This document shows positions 50,934 to 58,919 of a DNA stretch of 64,000 nucleotides, piece by piece; the stretch's first letter is position 1, and the number at the start of each line of letters is the position of its first letter. Under the pieces are notes generated by a model. It saw only the letters and a program-made list of their open reading frames with translations. It searched no databases and was not told the DNA's origin. The position numbers and the translations under genes were made by a program. The stretch is from positions 496,001-560,000 of the forward strand of contig NZ_AP018738.1 of NCBI RefSeq assembly GCF_000974685.2, given 5' to 3'. The stretch comes from Ferriphaselus amnicola. Lineage in GTDB: Bacteria > Pseudomonadota > Gammaproteobacteria > Burkholderiales > Gallionellaceae.

Positions 50934-52709
50934 TCACTTTCCTCGCATGAACATCGCGTCCAACTCGGCTATGGTCAACTGGAACCAAGTCGGGCGACCA
51001 TGATTGCACTGATCGGCACGCTCGGTCTGTTCCATGTCACGCAGCAGGCCGTTCATTTCGGGCAGGGTCAGCTGGCGGTTGGCGCGTACGGCGCTGTGAC
51101 AGGCTAGCGTCGCCAGAAGTTCATTGCGGCGCTCGGTCAGCGCACGGCTGACGCCGAATTCGCGCAATTCGTGCAGCACTTCGCGTGCGGCGGCTTCGGC
51201 TTGCGCCTGCTTGAGCAGCGCGGGCATGGCGCGTACTGCCAGCACGGTGGGCGAGATCGGGGCGAGGTCAAAACCGAGCTGGCGCAACGCATCCTGCGCT
51301 TCTTCCACGGTGGCGATGTCCAACGCTTCGGCGGCGAACGTCACCGGAATCAACAGCGGCTGGGTGGGAATGCCCTGCGCGTCGAAGGCGGTCTTCAGTC
51401 GCTCATAGACGATGCGCTCGTGCGCGGCGTGCATATCGACCACGATTAGCCCGTGTGCGTTCTGCGCCAGTATGTAGATGCCGGAAAGTTGAGCTAGGGC
51501 GAAACCCAGCGGAGGCGCGCCGTGTTCGACGGGCTCGTTGGGCGGGGTGATCTGGGGTTTGGCTTGAGGCGCGGTGTCGCGGCGACCGAACAGCGCGTCG
51601 TAAAAAGCCAGCGGCTCGGCAGCTTGCAGTGGCATGGTCTGCTGGCGCGGCGGCAGCCACGAACTGGCCGAGTTGGGTGCAGGGCTTTGCACAACGGCTG
51701 GTTGCGGTGCGGCGACCTCGGCATTCGGCGCAGCCAGCGCGTCCTGTACTGTGTGGAACAAGAAGGAGTGGATCGCCTGACTGTCGCGGAAGCGGACTTC
51801 GCTCTTGGCCGGATGTACGTTCACGTCCACCCGCTCCGGCGGCAGTTCGAGGAATAGCACGAAAGCCGGATGGCGCTGGCCGTGCAGAATGTCCTGATAC
51901 GCTTGGCGCAGCGCGTGGCTGGACACCTTGTCGCGGATGAATCGGCCGTTGACGAAAAAATACTGCGCGTCGCGGCTGCTGCGCGAATAAGCGGGCAGGG
52001 CGGCGAGGCCGGTCAGAGTGAATCCCGCCGCCTGACGTTCTACCGCCACGGCAGCTAGGCCAAACTCATCGCCCAGAATCGCGGCAACGCGTCCGGCGGG
52101 CGTGTGTGGAGGCAACTGCCAGATAGTCTTGCCGTTGTGCGTCAGGCTGAAGCTGATCTCGGGATGCGACAGCGCGACGCGGCGGAACACCTCTTCGCAC
52201 CAGGCGAACTCGGTCGGTTCCGACTTGAGGAACTTGCGCCGTGCCGGGGTGTTGAAATACAGCTCGCGTAGCTCGATGCTGGTTCCGTGCGGATGCGCGG
52301 CGGGCGCGGGTTCGGAGAGATGTCCGTCCATCGTCTCGACCTTCCAGCCGTGTGCTTCCTGCGCGGTGCGGCTGCTCAGCGATAGCTGTGCTACTGCCGC
52401 CATGCTGGCCAGTGCCTCGCCGCGAAATCCCATGCTGGAGACGCATTGCAGATCGTCCAGCGTGGCGATCTTGCTGGTGGCGTGGCGCTGCAAGGCCAGT
52501 GCCAGTTCATCCTTGGCGATGCCGCCGCCGTTGTCGCGCACGCGCAGCAACTTGATGCCGCCGCTTTCTAGTTGCACCGCGATGTCGGTTGCGCCCGCAT
52601 CCAGACTGTTCTCCATCAACTCTTTAAGTGCGGAAGCAGGGCGGTCGATCACCTCGCCAGCGGCGATTTGATTGATGAGCAGTTCGGGCAGGGGGCGGAT
52701 GGTGGACAT
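50934..52709 (-). CDS. mutL: DNA mismatch repair protein MutL
   Basis: It couples MutS mismatch recognition to strand incision. It has 591 residues. The GHKL ATPase motifs are complete (ELMENSLDAGATDI, RVRDNGGGI, SSMGFRGEALASM, GTSIELRELYFNTPARRKFL). The C-terminal domain has DMHAAHERIVYE, corresponding to the endonuclease motif DQHA(X)2E(X)4E with Gln replaced by Met, plus ACHSAVR and CNHGRP, so this is the incising type of MutL found in bacteria without MutH. It is the first gene of a mutL-trxC-lipoprotein operon. Confidence 0.95.
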   Translation of the reverse strand: MSTIRPLPELLINQIAAGEVIDRPASALKELMENSLDAGATDIAVQLESGGIKLLRVRDNGGGIAKDELALALQRHATSKIATLDDLQCVSSMGFRGEALASMAAVAQLSLSSRTAQEAHGWKVETMDGHLSEPAPAAHPHGTSIELRELYFNTPARRKFLKSEPTEFAWCEEVFRRVALSHPEISFSLTHNGKTIWQLPPHTPAGRVAAILGDEFGLAAVAVERQAAGFTLTGLAALPAYSRSSRDAQYFFVNGRFIRDKVSSHALRQAYQDILHGQRHPAFVLFLELPPERVDVNVHPAKSEVRFRDSQAIHSFLFHTVQDALAAPNAEVAAPQPAVVQSPAPNSASSWLPPRQQTMPLQAAEPLAFYDALFGRRDTAPQAKPQITPPNEPVEHGAPPLGFALAQLSGIYILAQNAHGLIVVDMHAAHERIVYERLKTAFDAQGIPTQPLLIPVTFAAEALDIATVEEAQDALRQLGFDLAPISPTVLAVRAMPALLKQAQAEAAAREVLHELREFGVSRALTERRNELLATLACHSAVRANRQLTLPEMNGLLRDMEQTERADQCNHGRPTWFQLTIAELDAMFMRGK

Positions 52710-52786
52710 GGCCGCGATTATAGCGGAAGCCTGCGCTCTGCCAGCCTAGACGAGACGACGCGCCCATCACGACAAGTGCGTGGCAA

Positions 52787-52817
52787 TTGCACAAAACGCT
52801 GGAGTGGGTAAACTCAC
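52787..52817 (+). promoter_or_regulatory. Candidate promoter with overlapping palindrome upstream of csp1
   Basis: TTGCAC (52787-52792) and TAAACT (52809-52814) are 16 bases apart. The -10 overlaps GTGGGTAAACTCAC (52804-52817), a near-perfect palindrome that could be an operator. No match to the known CueR operator was seen. By inspection only. Confidence 0.3.
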
Positions 52818-52895
52818 GTACTGTCACGGAGGCAATGGTTCATGCCCCATGAGGCAAAGTGTCCATGTAAATCAAATCACGAGAAGGAGAACGAT

Positions 52896-53348
52896 ATGAA
52901 TCGTAGGGAAATGTTGATGGGCGTCGCAGCTGCGGCAGCGACGATCACCACAGGCCGTGCTTTTGCTGAAAGCCATGAGCACATGGATCATACCCACATG
53001 GCGCATGACCACGTCAGCAATCCCAATCAGAAATTGATCGATGCGGCGGCGGACTGCGTGAGCAAGGCGCAGCTTTGTTTGAGCCACTGCATCGTTTCTA
53101 TGGGCAAGGGCGAGACCGATCTGGCTGCGTGTGCCAACAGCGCCAGCCAAGTCGAGGCGACATGCGCGACCTTGCAAAAACTCGCCGCCCTCAATTCCAA
53201 GCGCCTCGCTGCCTACGCCAAAGTGGCGATGGATATTTGCAAGGACTGCGAAGAGGAATGTAAAAAGACTGAGAAGCACCCCGAGTGCAAGGCATGTATG
53301 GAAGCGTGCGCAGCTTGCTACAAGGAATGCAAGAAATTGGTGGGGTGA
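52896..53348 (+). CDS. csp1: Csp1-like copper-storage protein, Tat-exported
   Basis: It has 150 residues. The signal peptide NRREMLMGVAAAAATITTG has the twin-arginine motif and ends at AFA, so a folded export is expected. A Met/His-rich linker (ESHEHMDHTHMAHDH) precedes a helical region with 13 cysteines, spaced as in four-helix-bundle Csp proteins (for example CKDCEEEC, CKACMEACAACYKEC). Methanotroph Csp1 also has 13 cysteines and a Tat signal and stores many Cu(I) ions. AAGGAG is 6 bases before the ATG. It has its own terminator, so it is monocistronic. Confidence 0.85.
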   Translation: MNRREMLMGVAAAAATITTGRAFAESHEHMDHTHMAHDHVSNPNQKLIDAAADCVSKAQLCLSHCIVSMGKGETDLAACANSASQVEATCATLQKLAALNSKRLAAYAKVAMDICKDCEEECKKTEKHPECKACMEACAACYKECKKLVG

Positions 53349-53367
53349 TTGCTATACCCGTAAAGAG

Positions 53368-53393
53368 CCGCCGAGCAATCTCGGCGGTTTTTT
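53368..53393 (+). terminator. Intrinsic terminator of csp1
   Basis: CCGCCGAG (53368-53375) and CTCGGCGG (53380-53387) form a perfect 8-bp stem with CAAT loop, followed by six T residues. Confidence 0.92.
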
Positions 53394-53493
53394 ATTGGCT
53401 CAGCAAACTTTGTCTTCCTTTGACCTGCGCTAATTTTCCCCATCGCTTGTCGTGATAGTATCCCTCGCAACTTAACTCCCTACGAAGGTCGAA

Positions 53494-54939
53494 ATGAAGG
53501 CAGATATCGGTTTGATCGGTTTGGCGGTGATGGGGCAAAACCTCGTTTTGAACATGAACGACCACGGCTTCAAGGTGGCGGTGTTCAACCGCAGCAAAAG
53601 CAAGACGGACGAATTTCTGGCGGATGCGGCCAAGGGCACGCAAGTGGTCGGCGCGGCGACGCTGCAAGAATTGGTCGGCCTGCTGGCATCTCCGCGCAAG
53701 GTGATGCTGATGGTCAAGGCGGGTTCGGTGGTGGATGACTACATCGCCCAGCTCGTACCGCTGCTGTCGCCGGGCGACATCATCATCGACGGCGGCAATT
53801 CGCTGTTCACCGACAGTAATCGTCGCACCGACGCGTTGAAGGAAAAGGGCATCTTGTTCATCGGTACCGGTGTGTCCGGTGGCGAAGAAGGCGCGCGCAA
53901 CGGCCCGTCCATCATGCCGGGCGGTAATCCCGATGCGTGGGCGGCGGTGAAGCCGATCTTCCAAGCCATCAGCGCCAAGGCCGACGGCGCGCCGTGCTGC
54001 GAATGGGTAGGGCAGCAGGGGGCGGGGCACTACGTGAAGATGGTGCACAACGGCATCGAATATGGCGACATGCAGCTGATCTGCGAAGCTTACCAGTTGC
54101 TATCCGAAGGCTTGGGTCTGAGCGCGGACGAAATGCAGGCGGCGTTCGCGCAGTGGAATCAGGGGCAGTTGAGTTCCTACCTGATCGAGATCACCGCCAA
54201 TATTCTGGGCTACAAGGACACCGACGGCGCGCCGCTGGTGGACAAGATCCTCGACACTGCCGGGCAAAAAGGCACGGGCAAGTGGACGGCCATCAACGCG
54301 CTGGACTTGGGTATGCCGCTGACGCTGATCGCGGAATCGGTGTTCGCGCGCTGCCTGTCGGCGCAGAAGGACGAGCGTGTGAAAGCGGCGGCCGTCTTGC
54401 CGAAAACCCAAGTCGCGTTCTCCGGCGACAAGCAGGCGATGATCGCCGCCATCGGCGATGCCCTGTATGCGGCCAAGATCATTTCCTACGCGCAAGGCTT
54501 CCGCCTGCTAAAGGAAGCGGCGGCGGAATACGGCTGGAAACTCAACTACGGCGAGATCGCGCTGATGTGGCGCGGCGGCTGCATCATCCGCAGCCAGTTC
54601 CTCGGCGACATCAAAGCCGCCTACGAAAAGAACCCCGAGCTGGACAACCTGCTGCTGGCCGATTACTTCACCAACGCGATGCGTCAGGCCGAAGCTGGAT
54701 GGCGCAAGGCGATCATCCTAGGCGTGGAACTTGGCATCGCCACCCCGGCGTTCTCGGCAGCGCTGGCCTATTTCGACGGCTACCGCACCGCCCGCCTGCC
54801 CGCCAACCTGCTGCAAGCCCAGCGCGATTACTTCGGCGCGCACACCTACGAGCGTCTCGACAAACCGCGCGGCGAGTTTTTCCACACTGACTGGACGGGA
54901 ACGGGTGGCAAAGTGGCTTCGACGACTTATACGGTTTAA
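53494..54939 (+). CDS. gnd: 6-phosphogluconate dehydrogenase (NADP, decarboxylating)
   Basis: An oxidative pentose phosphate enzyme that yields ribulose 5-phosphate, CO2 and NADPH. It has 481 residues, the long form. The NADP motif is [32 protein letters not shown] carries the NADP-phosphate-binding Arg; catalytic segments are [20 protein letters not shown], Lys and Asn in [17 protein letters not shown], and a C-terminal tail with [10 protein letters not shown]-like sequence ([10 protein letters not shown]). No other pentose phosphate genes are adjacent. Confidence 0.96.
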   Translation: MKADIGLIGLAVMGQNLVLNMNDHGFKVAVFNRSKSKTDEFLADAAKGTQVVGAATLQELVGLLASPRKVMLMVKAGSVVDDYIAQLVPLLSPGDIIIDGGNSLFTDSNRRTDALKEKGILFIGTGVSGGEEGARNGPSIMPGGNPDAWAAVKPIFQAISAKADGAPCCEWVGQQGAGHYVKMVHNGIEYGDMQLICEAYQLLSEGLGLSADEMQAAFAQWNQGQLSSYLIEITANILGYKDTDGAPLVDKILDTAGQKGTGKWTAINALDLGMPLTLIAESVFARCLSAQKDERVKAAAVLPKTQVAFSGDKQAMIAAIGDALYAAKIISYAQGFRLLKEAAAEYGWKLNYGEIALMWRGGCIIRSQFLGDIKAAYEKNPELDNLLLADYFTNAMRQAEAGWRKAIILGVELGIATPAFSAALAYFDGYRTARLPANLLQAQRDYFGAHTYERLDKPRGEFFHTDWTGTGGKVASTTYTV

Positions 54940-55065
54940 TGGAAGAATAGGGGGCAGCCTGTCCCCGATTCCACGCCTTCGGCGTACATTACGTCACGGT
55001 CAGCAGGGCAGTTAAGCGAGGAGATATGCGTGAATGCAAGACCTCGTTTTCCAGGGTAAAGCAAA

Positions 55066-55359
55066 ATGAATGTCTGCAAGAGAAGGTTTCCAATTGTTTT
55101 GTTGTGGATAGCACTCATCACTATCGTTGGGTACTTTGAAATTAAGAGTGTAAATGCGGCGGCAATCTTTTTACCTGAGAACATGGTTTCGATATTTTGG
55201 ATGATATGGGCAACATACTATTTTCAGTTGAGATATCTTGGGGGGAAACTATTCTTTCTTAATCCAGGGATCAGGGACCTTAATGTTGTGATTCAGACAA
55301 TCTCTGATATTGCAGCTCTTGGGTTCTATATCTATTTTTTATTGAATGTAAAGGTGTAA
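55066..55359 (+). CDS. Small AT-rich membrane protein, hypothetical
   Basis: It has 97 residues with three predicted membrane helices (about 9-27, 40-58, 72-94). Composition is more AT-rich than gnd and pntA on either side. The ribosome-binding site is weak. Upstream (54940-55065) is a stretch without a gene that holds a small hairpin in GGGGGCAGCCTGTCCCC (54950-54966). It has the same general character as the small protein at 41216-41467. No family was recognised. Confidence 0.5.
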   Translation: MNVCKRRFPIVLLWIALITIVGYFEIKSVNAAAIFLPENMVSIFWMIWATYYFQLRYLGGKLFFLNPGIRDLNVVIQTISDIAALGFYIYFLLNVKV

Positions 55360-55635
55360 GCAAGGTAGGACGCATTCGATAGTGCACCGAATCCCCCTGT
55401 CTTTAATAACTTTAAGTAAAGAATGCAATGGGATCTTGCAACCACCCATTCCCCCGCTAGCCTTTTCCCACGGCGAGTCCCCTCAGAATCGAATTGGCCG
55501 GTGGGTTTTAGCTGACATGTTTCTAGTCGGTTTGTGGAAAGTGAGTGTTTTGCCAATCAAGTGAAATTAGACATGGGCGTTGTTCGCGCCGCCTAGACCG
55601 CCGCATACCACCCGCCCATCCCCCAAAAAAGGTCG
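55360..55635. other. Intergenic stretch without a convincing gene
   Basis: About 275 bases between the small membrane protein and the pntA promoter region. Short open frames of 60-74 codons exist on both strands but lack ribosome-binding sites and recognisable sequence. No tRNA, terminator or repeat was seen within it. Confidence 0.5.
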
Positions 55636-55641
55636 TATAAT
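55636..55641 (+). promoter_or_regulatory. TATAAT box upstream of pntA
   Basis: A perfect -10 hexamer stands 75 bases before the pntA ATG. No -35 match is visible at 16-18 bases upstream, and the extended -10 TGn is missing, so an activator may be needed or the box may be fortuitous. Confidence 0.4.
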
Positions 55642-55663
55642 CCCGCGCCATAAAAACTAAATC

Positions 55664-55687
55664 CGCCCGGGTCTTCCGGGCGTTTTT
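55664..55687 (+). terminator. Intrinsic terminator in the pntA leader (attenuator candidate)
   Basis: CGCCCGG (55664-55670) and CCGGGCG (55676-55682) form a 7-bp stem with GTCTT loop, followed by TTTTT (55683-55687). It ends 23 bases before the pntA start and lies downstream of the TATAAT box, so it would act on pntAB transcripts. It may alternatively end transcription coming from upstream. Confidence 0.65.
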
Positions 55688-55710
55688 CCAAATACCAGAG
55701 GAGAGGCTTC

Positions 55711-57288
55711 ATGCGCATAGGCATACCTGCGGAAACGCGTGCAGGCGAGAAGCGCGTCGCGACAGTTCCCGAGATCGTTGAGAAACTCATCAAGCTGGGT
55801 TTCAGTGTCGCGGTCGAATCAGGCGCGGGTGACGCAGCCAATTTCAGTGACGACAGTTATCGCGCCGCAGGCGCTGAGATCATCGTTGGCGCGGCTCAGC
55901 TGTGGGCTGAGTCCGATATCGTGTTCAAGGTGACTGTCCCGACCAGCGAAGAGGTTGATTTGATGCGCGAAGGTGGCGTGTTGATCGGATTCGTATGGCC
56001 TGCGCAGAATCCCGAGCTGATGCAGCAACTGGCGGCGAAGAAGGTCACCGTGTTGGCTATCGACTGCCTGCCACGGATGTTGAGTCGCGCTCAGAAGATG
56101 GATGCGCTGACCTCGCAGGCGGGTGTGGCCGGTTACCGCGCTGTGATCGAAGCTGCCAACGTGTTCGGACGCTTTTTCAATGGTCAGATCACGGCGGCGG
56201 GCAAGGTTCCTCCGGCCAAGGTGTTCATCGCGGGTGCTGGCGTGGCTGGCTTGGCGGCGATCGGTGCGGCGGCAGGCTTGGGTGCGATCGTGCGCGCCAA
56301 CGACACCCGTGCTGAAGTGGCCGATCAGGTCAAATCGCTGGGCGGCGAGTTCGTCAAAGTCGAATATGAAGAAGAGGGCGGCGGCGGCGGCGGTTACGCC
56401 AAAGTGATGTCGGAAGGCTTTCAGCAGGCGCAGCGCGAGATGTACGCCAAGCAGGCGAGGGAAGTGGACATTATCATCACTACTGCGCTGATTCCGGGCA
56501 AACCTGCGCCTCGGCTGATCACCGCTGAGATGGTGCAGAGCATGAAGCCGGGTAGCGTCATCGTCGATATGGCGGCGGAGCGCGGCGGCAATTGTGAGCT
56601 GACCGAGCCGGGTCAGGTGGTGGTGAAGCATGGCGTGACCATCGTTGGCTACACCGACCTGAATTCGCGTCTGGCCAAGCAGTCCTCTACGCTGTATTCC
56701 ACCAATCTGTTCCGTCTGGCCGAAGAGCTGTGCAAGACCAAGGACGGCATCATCAACGTCAATATGGACGACGATGCGATCCGTGGACTGACGGTCATCA
56801 AGGATGGAGAGATCACTTGGCCTGCACCTGCGCCTAAATTGCCCGCTGCTGCGGCTAAACCAGCGGCGAAGCCGATGGCTGCACCTGCTGTGCATGGTCA
56901 TGGCGGTGGTGGCGCACCGGCTTCGGCGGGCAAGACGGCGGCCATCTTCGGCGCAGCCGCGCTGCTGTTCCTGCTCATCGGTGCGTATGCGCCTGCGGCC
57001 TTCTTGGGCCACTTCACCGTGTTCGTGCTTGCGTGTTTCGTCGGCTACATGGTGGTGTGGAACGTCACTCCGGCGCTGCACACGCCGCTGATGAGTGTCA
57101 CCAATGCGATCTCCAGCATCATCGCCATTGGCGCGCTGGTGCAGGTCGCGCCACCGATGGCGCTGGGGCTGGATCGGCCGGATGGCTGGATACTCGGCTT
57201 AGCGGTAGTGGGTATCGTGCTCACTGCGGTCAATATGTTCGGCGGCTTTGCGGTGACCAAGCGCATGTTGTCGATGTTCCGCAAATAA
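55711..57288 (+). CDS. pntA: NAD(P) transhydrogenase subunit alpha
   Basis: Proton-translocating transhydrogenase, NAD(H)-binding subunit; it drives NADPH formation from NADH. It has 525 residues (E. coli 510). The alanine-dehydrogenase-like domain I begins MRIGIPAETRAGEKRVATVP and has the NAD motif VFIAGAGVAGLAAIGAAAGLG; an Ala/Pro-rich linker (about 370-410) leads to four membrane segments. It is the fused form, not split into PntAA and PntAB. GGAGAGG precedes the ATG; pntB follows after 9 bases. Confidence 0.95.
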   Translation: MRIGIPAETRAGEKRVATVPEIVEKLIKLGFSVAVESGAGDAANFSDDSYRAAGAEIIVGAAQLWAESDIVFKVTVPTSEEVDLMREGGVLIGFVWPAQNPELMQQLAAKKVTVLAIDCLPRMLSRAQKMDALTSQAGVAGYRAVIEAANVFGRFFNGQITAAGKVPPAKVFIAGAGVAGLAAIGAAAGLGAIVRANDTRAEVADQVKSLGGEFVKVEYEEEGGGGGGYAKVMSEGFQQAQREMYAKQAREVDIIITTALIPGKPAPRLITAEMVQSMKPGSVIVDMAAERGGNCELTEPGQVVVKHGVTIVGYTDLNSRLAKQSSTLYSTNLFRLAEELCKTKDGIINVNMDDDAIRGLTVIKDGEITWPAPAPKLPAAAAKPAAKPMAAPAVHGHGGGGAPASAGKTAAIFGAAALLFLLIGAYAPAAFLGHFTVFVLACFVGYMVVWNVTPALHTPLMSVTNAISSIIAIGALVQVAPPMALGLDRPDGWILGLAVVGIVLTAVNMFGGFAVTKRMLSMFRK

Positions 57289-57297
57289 GGATAAATC

Positions 57298-58722
57298 ATG
57301 ATGTCTTCAAGTCTGGCGACCGTCTCGTACATCGGCGCGACTATTCTGTTCATTCTGAGCCTAGGCGGGCTGTCCAACCCTGAGTCTTCGCGTCGCGGCA
57401 ATCTCTACGGCATGATAGGCATGACTCTCGCCGTGCTGGCGACGGTGTTCGGGCCGCGCGTTTCGGCGGCGGGCATTCCGTGGATCATCGGTGCGATGGT
57501 GGTGGGTGGCAGCATCGGGCTTTACGCCGCGCGCAAGGTACAAATGACGCAGATGCCAGAACTGGTCGCGCTGATGCACAGCTTGGTCGGTCTGGCCGCG
57601 TGTCTGGTCGGTTTCGCCAATTACATTGACCCGATGGCGGCATTGAATCTGTCCAGTGCTGAAAAAGCCATCCACGAGATCGAAGTCTATGTCGGCATCT
57701 TGATCGGGGCGGTGACTTTCTCCGGCTCGCTGGTCGCGTTCGGCAAACTGTCGGGCAAGATCGGCGGTAAGACGCTATTGCTGCCGGGACGGCACCTCTT
57801 GAATCTGGCCGGTCTGTTGATCGTCATCGCCTTCGGCTGGCAGTTCATGCACGCTGAAACGATCAGTGCGGGCATGACCGCTTTGACGGTGATGACCGTG
57901 ATCGCCCTGCTGTTCGGCATCCACATGGTGATGGCCATCGGCGGTGCGGATATGCCTGTGGTGGTGTCCATGCTGAACAGCTACTCTGGTTGGGCGGCGG
58001 CAGCGACGGGCTTCATGTTGAACAACGACCTGCTGATCGTCACCGGCGCGCTGGTCGGTTCCAGCGGCGCGATCCTGTCCTACATCATGTGCCGCGCGAT
58101 GAACCGCAATTTCATCAGCGTCATCGCGGGTGGATTCGGTAGCGGCGCTGGCAAACCGGCCAAGAAGGCTGACGGTGATGCACAACCAGCAGGCGAAGTG
58201 GTCGCGATCAATGCCGTTGAAACGGCAGAATTGCTGCGCGAAGCCAAGAGCGTCATCATCGTGCCCGGTTACGGCATGGCCGTAGCGCAGGCGCAGCACA
58301 CGGTCAACGAGATCACCCAGCTGTTGCGCGAAAAAGGTGTCAACGTGCGCTTCGGCATCCATCCGGTAGCGGGCCGTATGCCCGGTCACATGAACGTGTT
58401 GCTGGCTGAGGCTAAAGTGCCTTACGACATCGTGATGGAGATGGACGAGCTCAATGCCGACTTCTCGGATACCGATGTCGCCATCGTGATCGGTGCCAAC
58501 GACATTGTGAACCCAGCAGCCCAAGAAGACCCAAGCAGCCCCATCGCCGGTATGCCGGTGCTGGAAGTATGGAAAGCCAAGACCTCCATCATGATGAAAC
58601 GCAGCATGGCGACCGGCTATGCGGGTGTGGATAATCCATTGTTCTATAAAGAGAACAATCGCATGTTGTTCGGCGATGCCAAGAAGATGCTGGAAGAAGT
58701 TCTCACTGCGTTGAAGTCATAA
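57298..58722 (+). CDS. pntB: NAD(P) transhydrogenase subunit beta
   Basis: Membrane and NADP(H)-binding subunit, partner of PntA. It has 474 residues; ATG 57301 is an alternative start. About nine membrane helices (to about residue 265) precede domain III, whose NADP-binding loop is [18 protein letters not shown], with [19 protein letters not shown] and a C-terminal [20 protein letters not shown]. It forms an operon with pntA and ends before a terminator-like hairpin. Confidence 0.96.
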   Translation: MMSSSLATVSYIGATILFILSLGGLSNPESSRRGNLYGMIGMTLAVLATVFGPRVSAAGIPWIIGAMVVGGSIGLYAARKVQMTQMPELVALMHSLVGLAACLVGFANYIDPMAALNLSSAEKAIHEIEVYVGILIGAVTFSGSLVAFGKLSGKIGGKTLLLPGRHLLNLAGLLIVIAFGWQFMHAETISAGMTALTVMTVIALLFGIHMVMAIGGADMPVVVSMLNSYSGWAAAATGFMLNNDLLIVTGALVGSSGAILSYIMCRAMNRNFISVIAGGFGSGAGKPAKKADGDAQPAGEVVAINAVETAELLREAKSVIIVPGYGMAVAQAQHTVNEITQLLREKGVNVRFGIHPVAGRMPGHMNVLLAEAKVPYDIVMEMDELNADFSDTDVAIVIGANDIVNPAAQEDPSSPIAGMPVLEVWKAKTSIMMKRSMATGYAGVDNPLFYKENNRMLFGDAKKMLEEVLTALKS

Positions 58723-58802
58723 CGAAACAACCGGCATCTTGTTCGACATGCAGGTTCGCCGGTCTGATCAACGCCTATTTCACTTGGCCTTCATGGCTAA
58801 GC

Positions 58803-58828
58803 ACAACGCCCGCTTCAGCGGGCGTTGT
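58803..58828 (+). terminator. Terminator of pntAB
   Basis: ACAACGCCCGC (58803-58813) and GCGGGCGTTGT (58818-58828) form a perfect 11-bp stem around TTCA. The following T run is short (TATG), but stem strength and position 80 bases after pntB support termination. Confidence 0.75.
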
Positions 58829-58866
58829 TATGTTCGAGAAATATGACAATTCAGGTAAAGTTCCTG

Positions 58867-58895
58867 AGGGTTCTGCCGATAGGTGCGAGAACCCT
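58867..58895 (+). promoter_or_regulatory. Hairpin in the leader of the GGDEF-EAL gene
   Basis: AGGGTTCT (58867-58874) and AGAACCCT (58888-58895) form a perfect 8-bp stem with a 13-base loop, 24 bases before the TTG start. No known c-di-GMP riboswitch pattern was recognised. It may be structural only. Confidence 0.3.
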
Positions 58896-58919
58896 TAACC
58901 TTCGTTTTTCGGAGATTGT

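Noticed and set aside
53937-54890. 317-codon alternative frame within gnd
   Set aside because: Low-complexity Arg/Gly-rich product; gnd is intact in the proper frame.
55332-55556. 74-codon minus-strand frame between the small membrane protein and pntA
   Set aside because: No ribosome-binding site or family resemblance, and it overlaps an equally weak frame on the plus strand.
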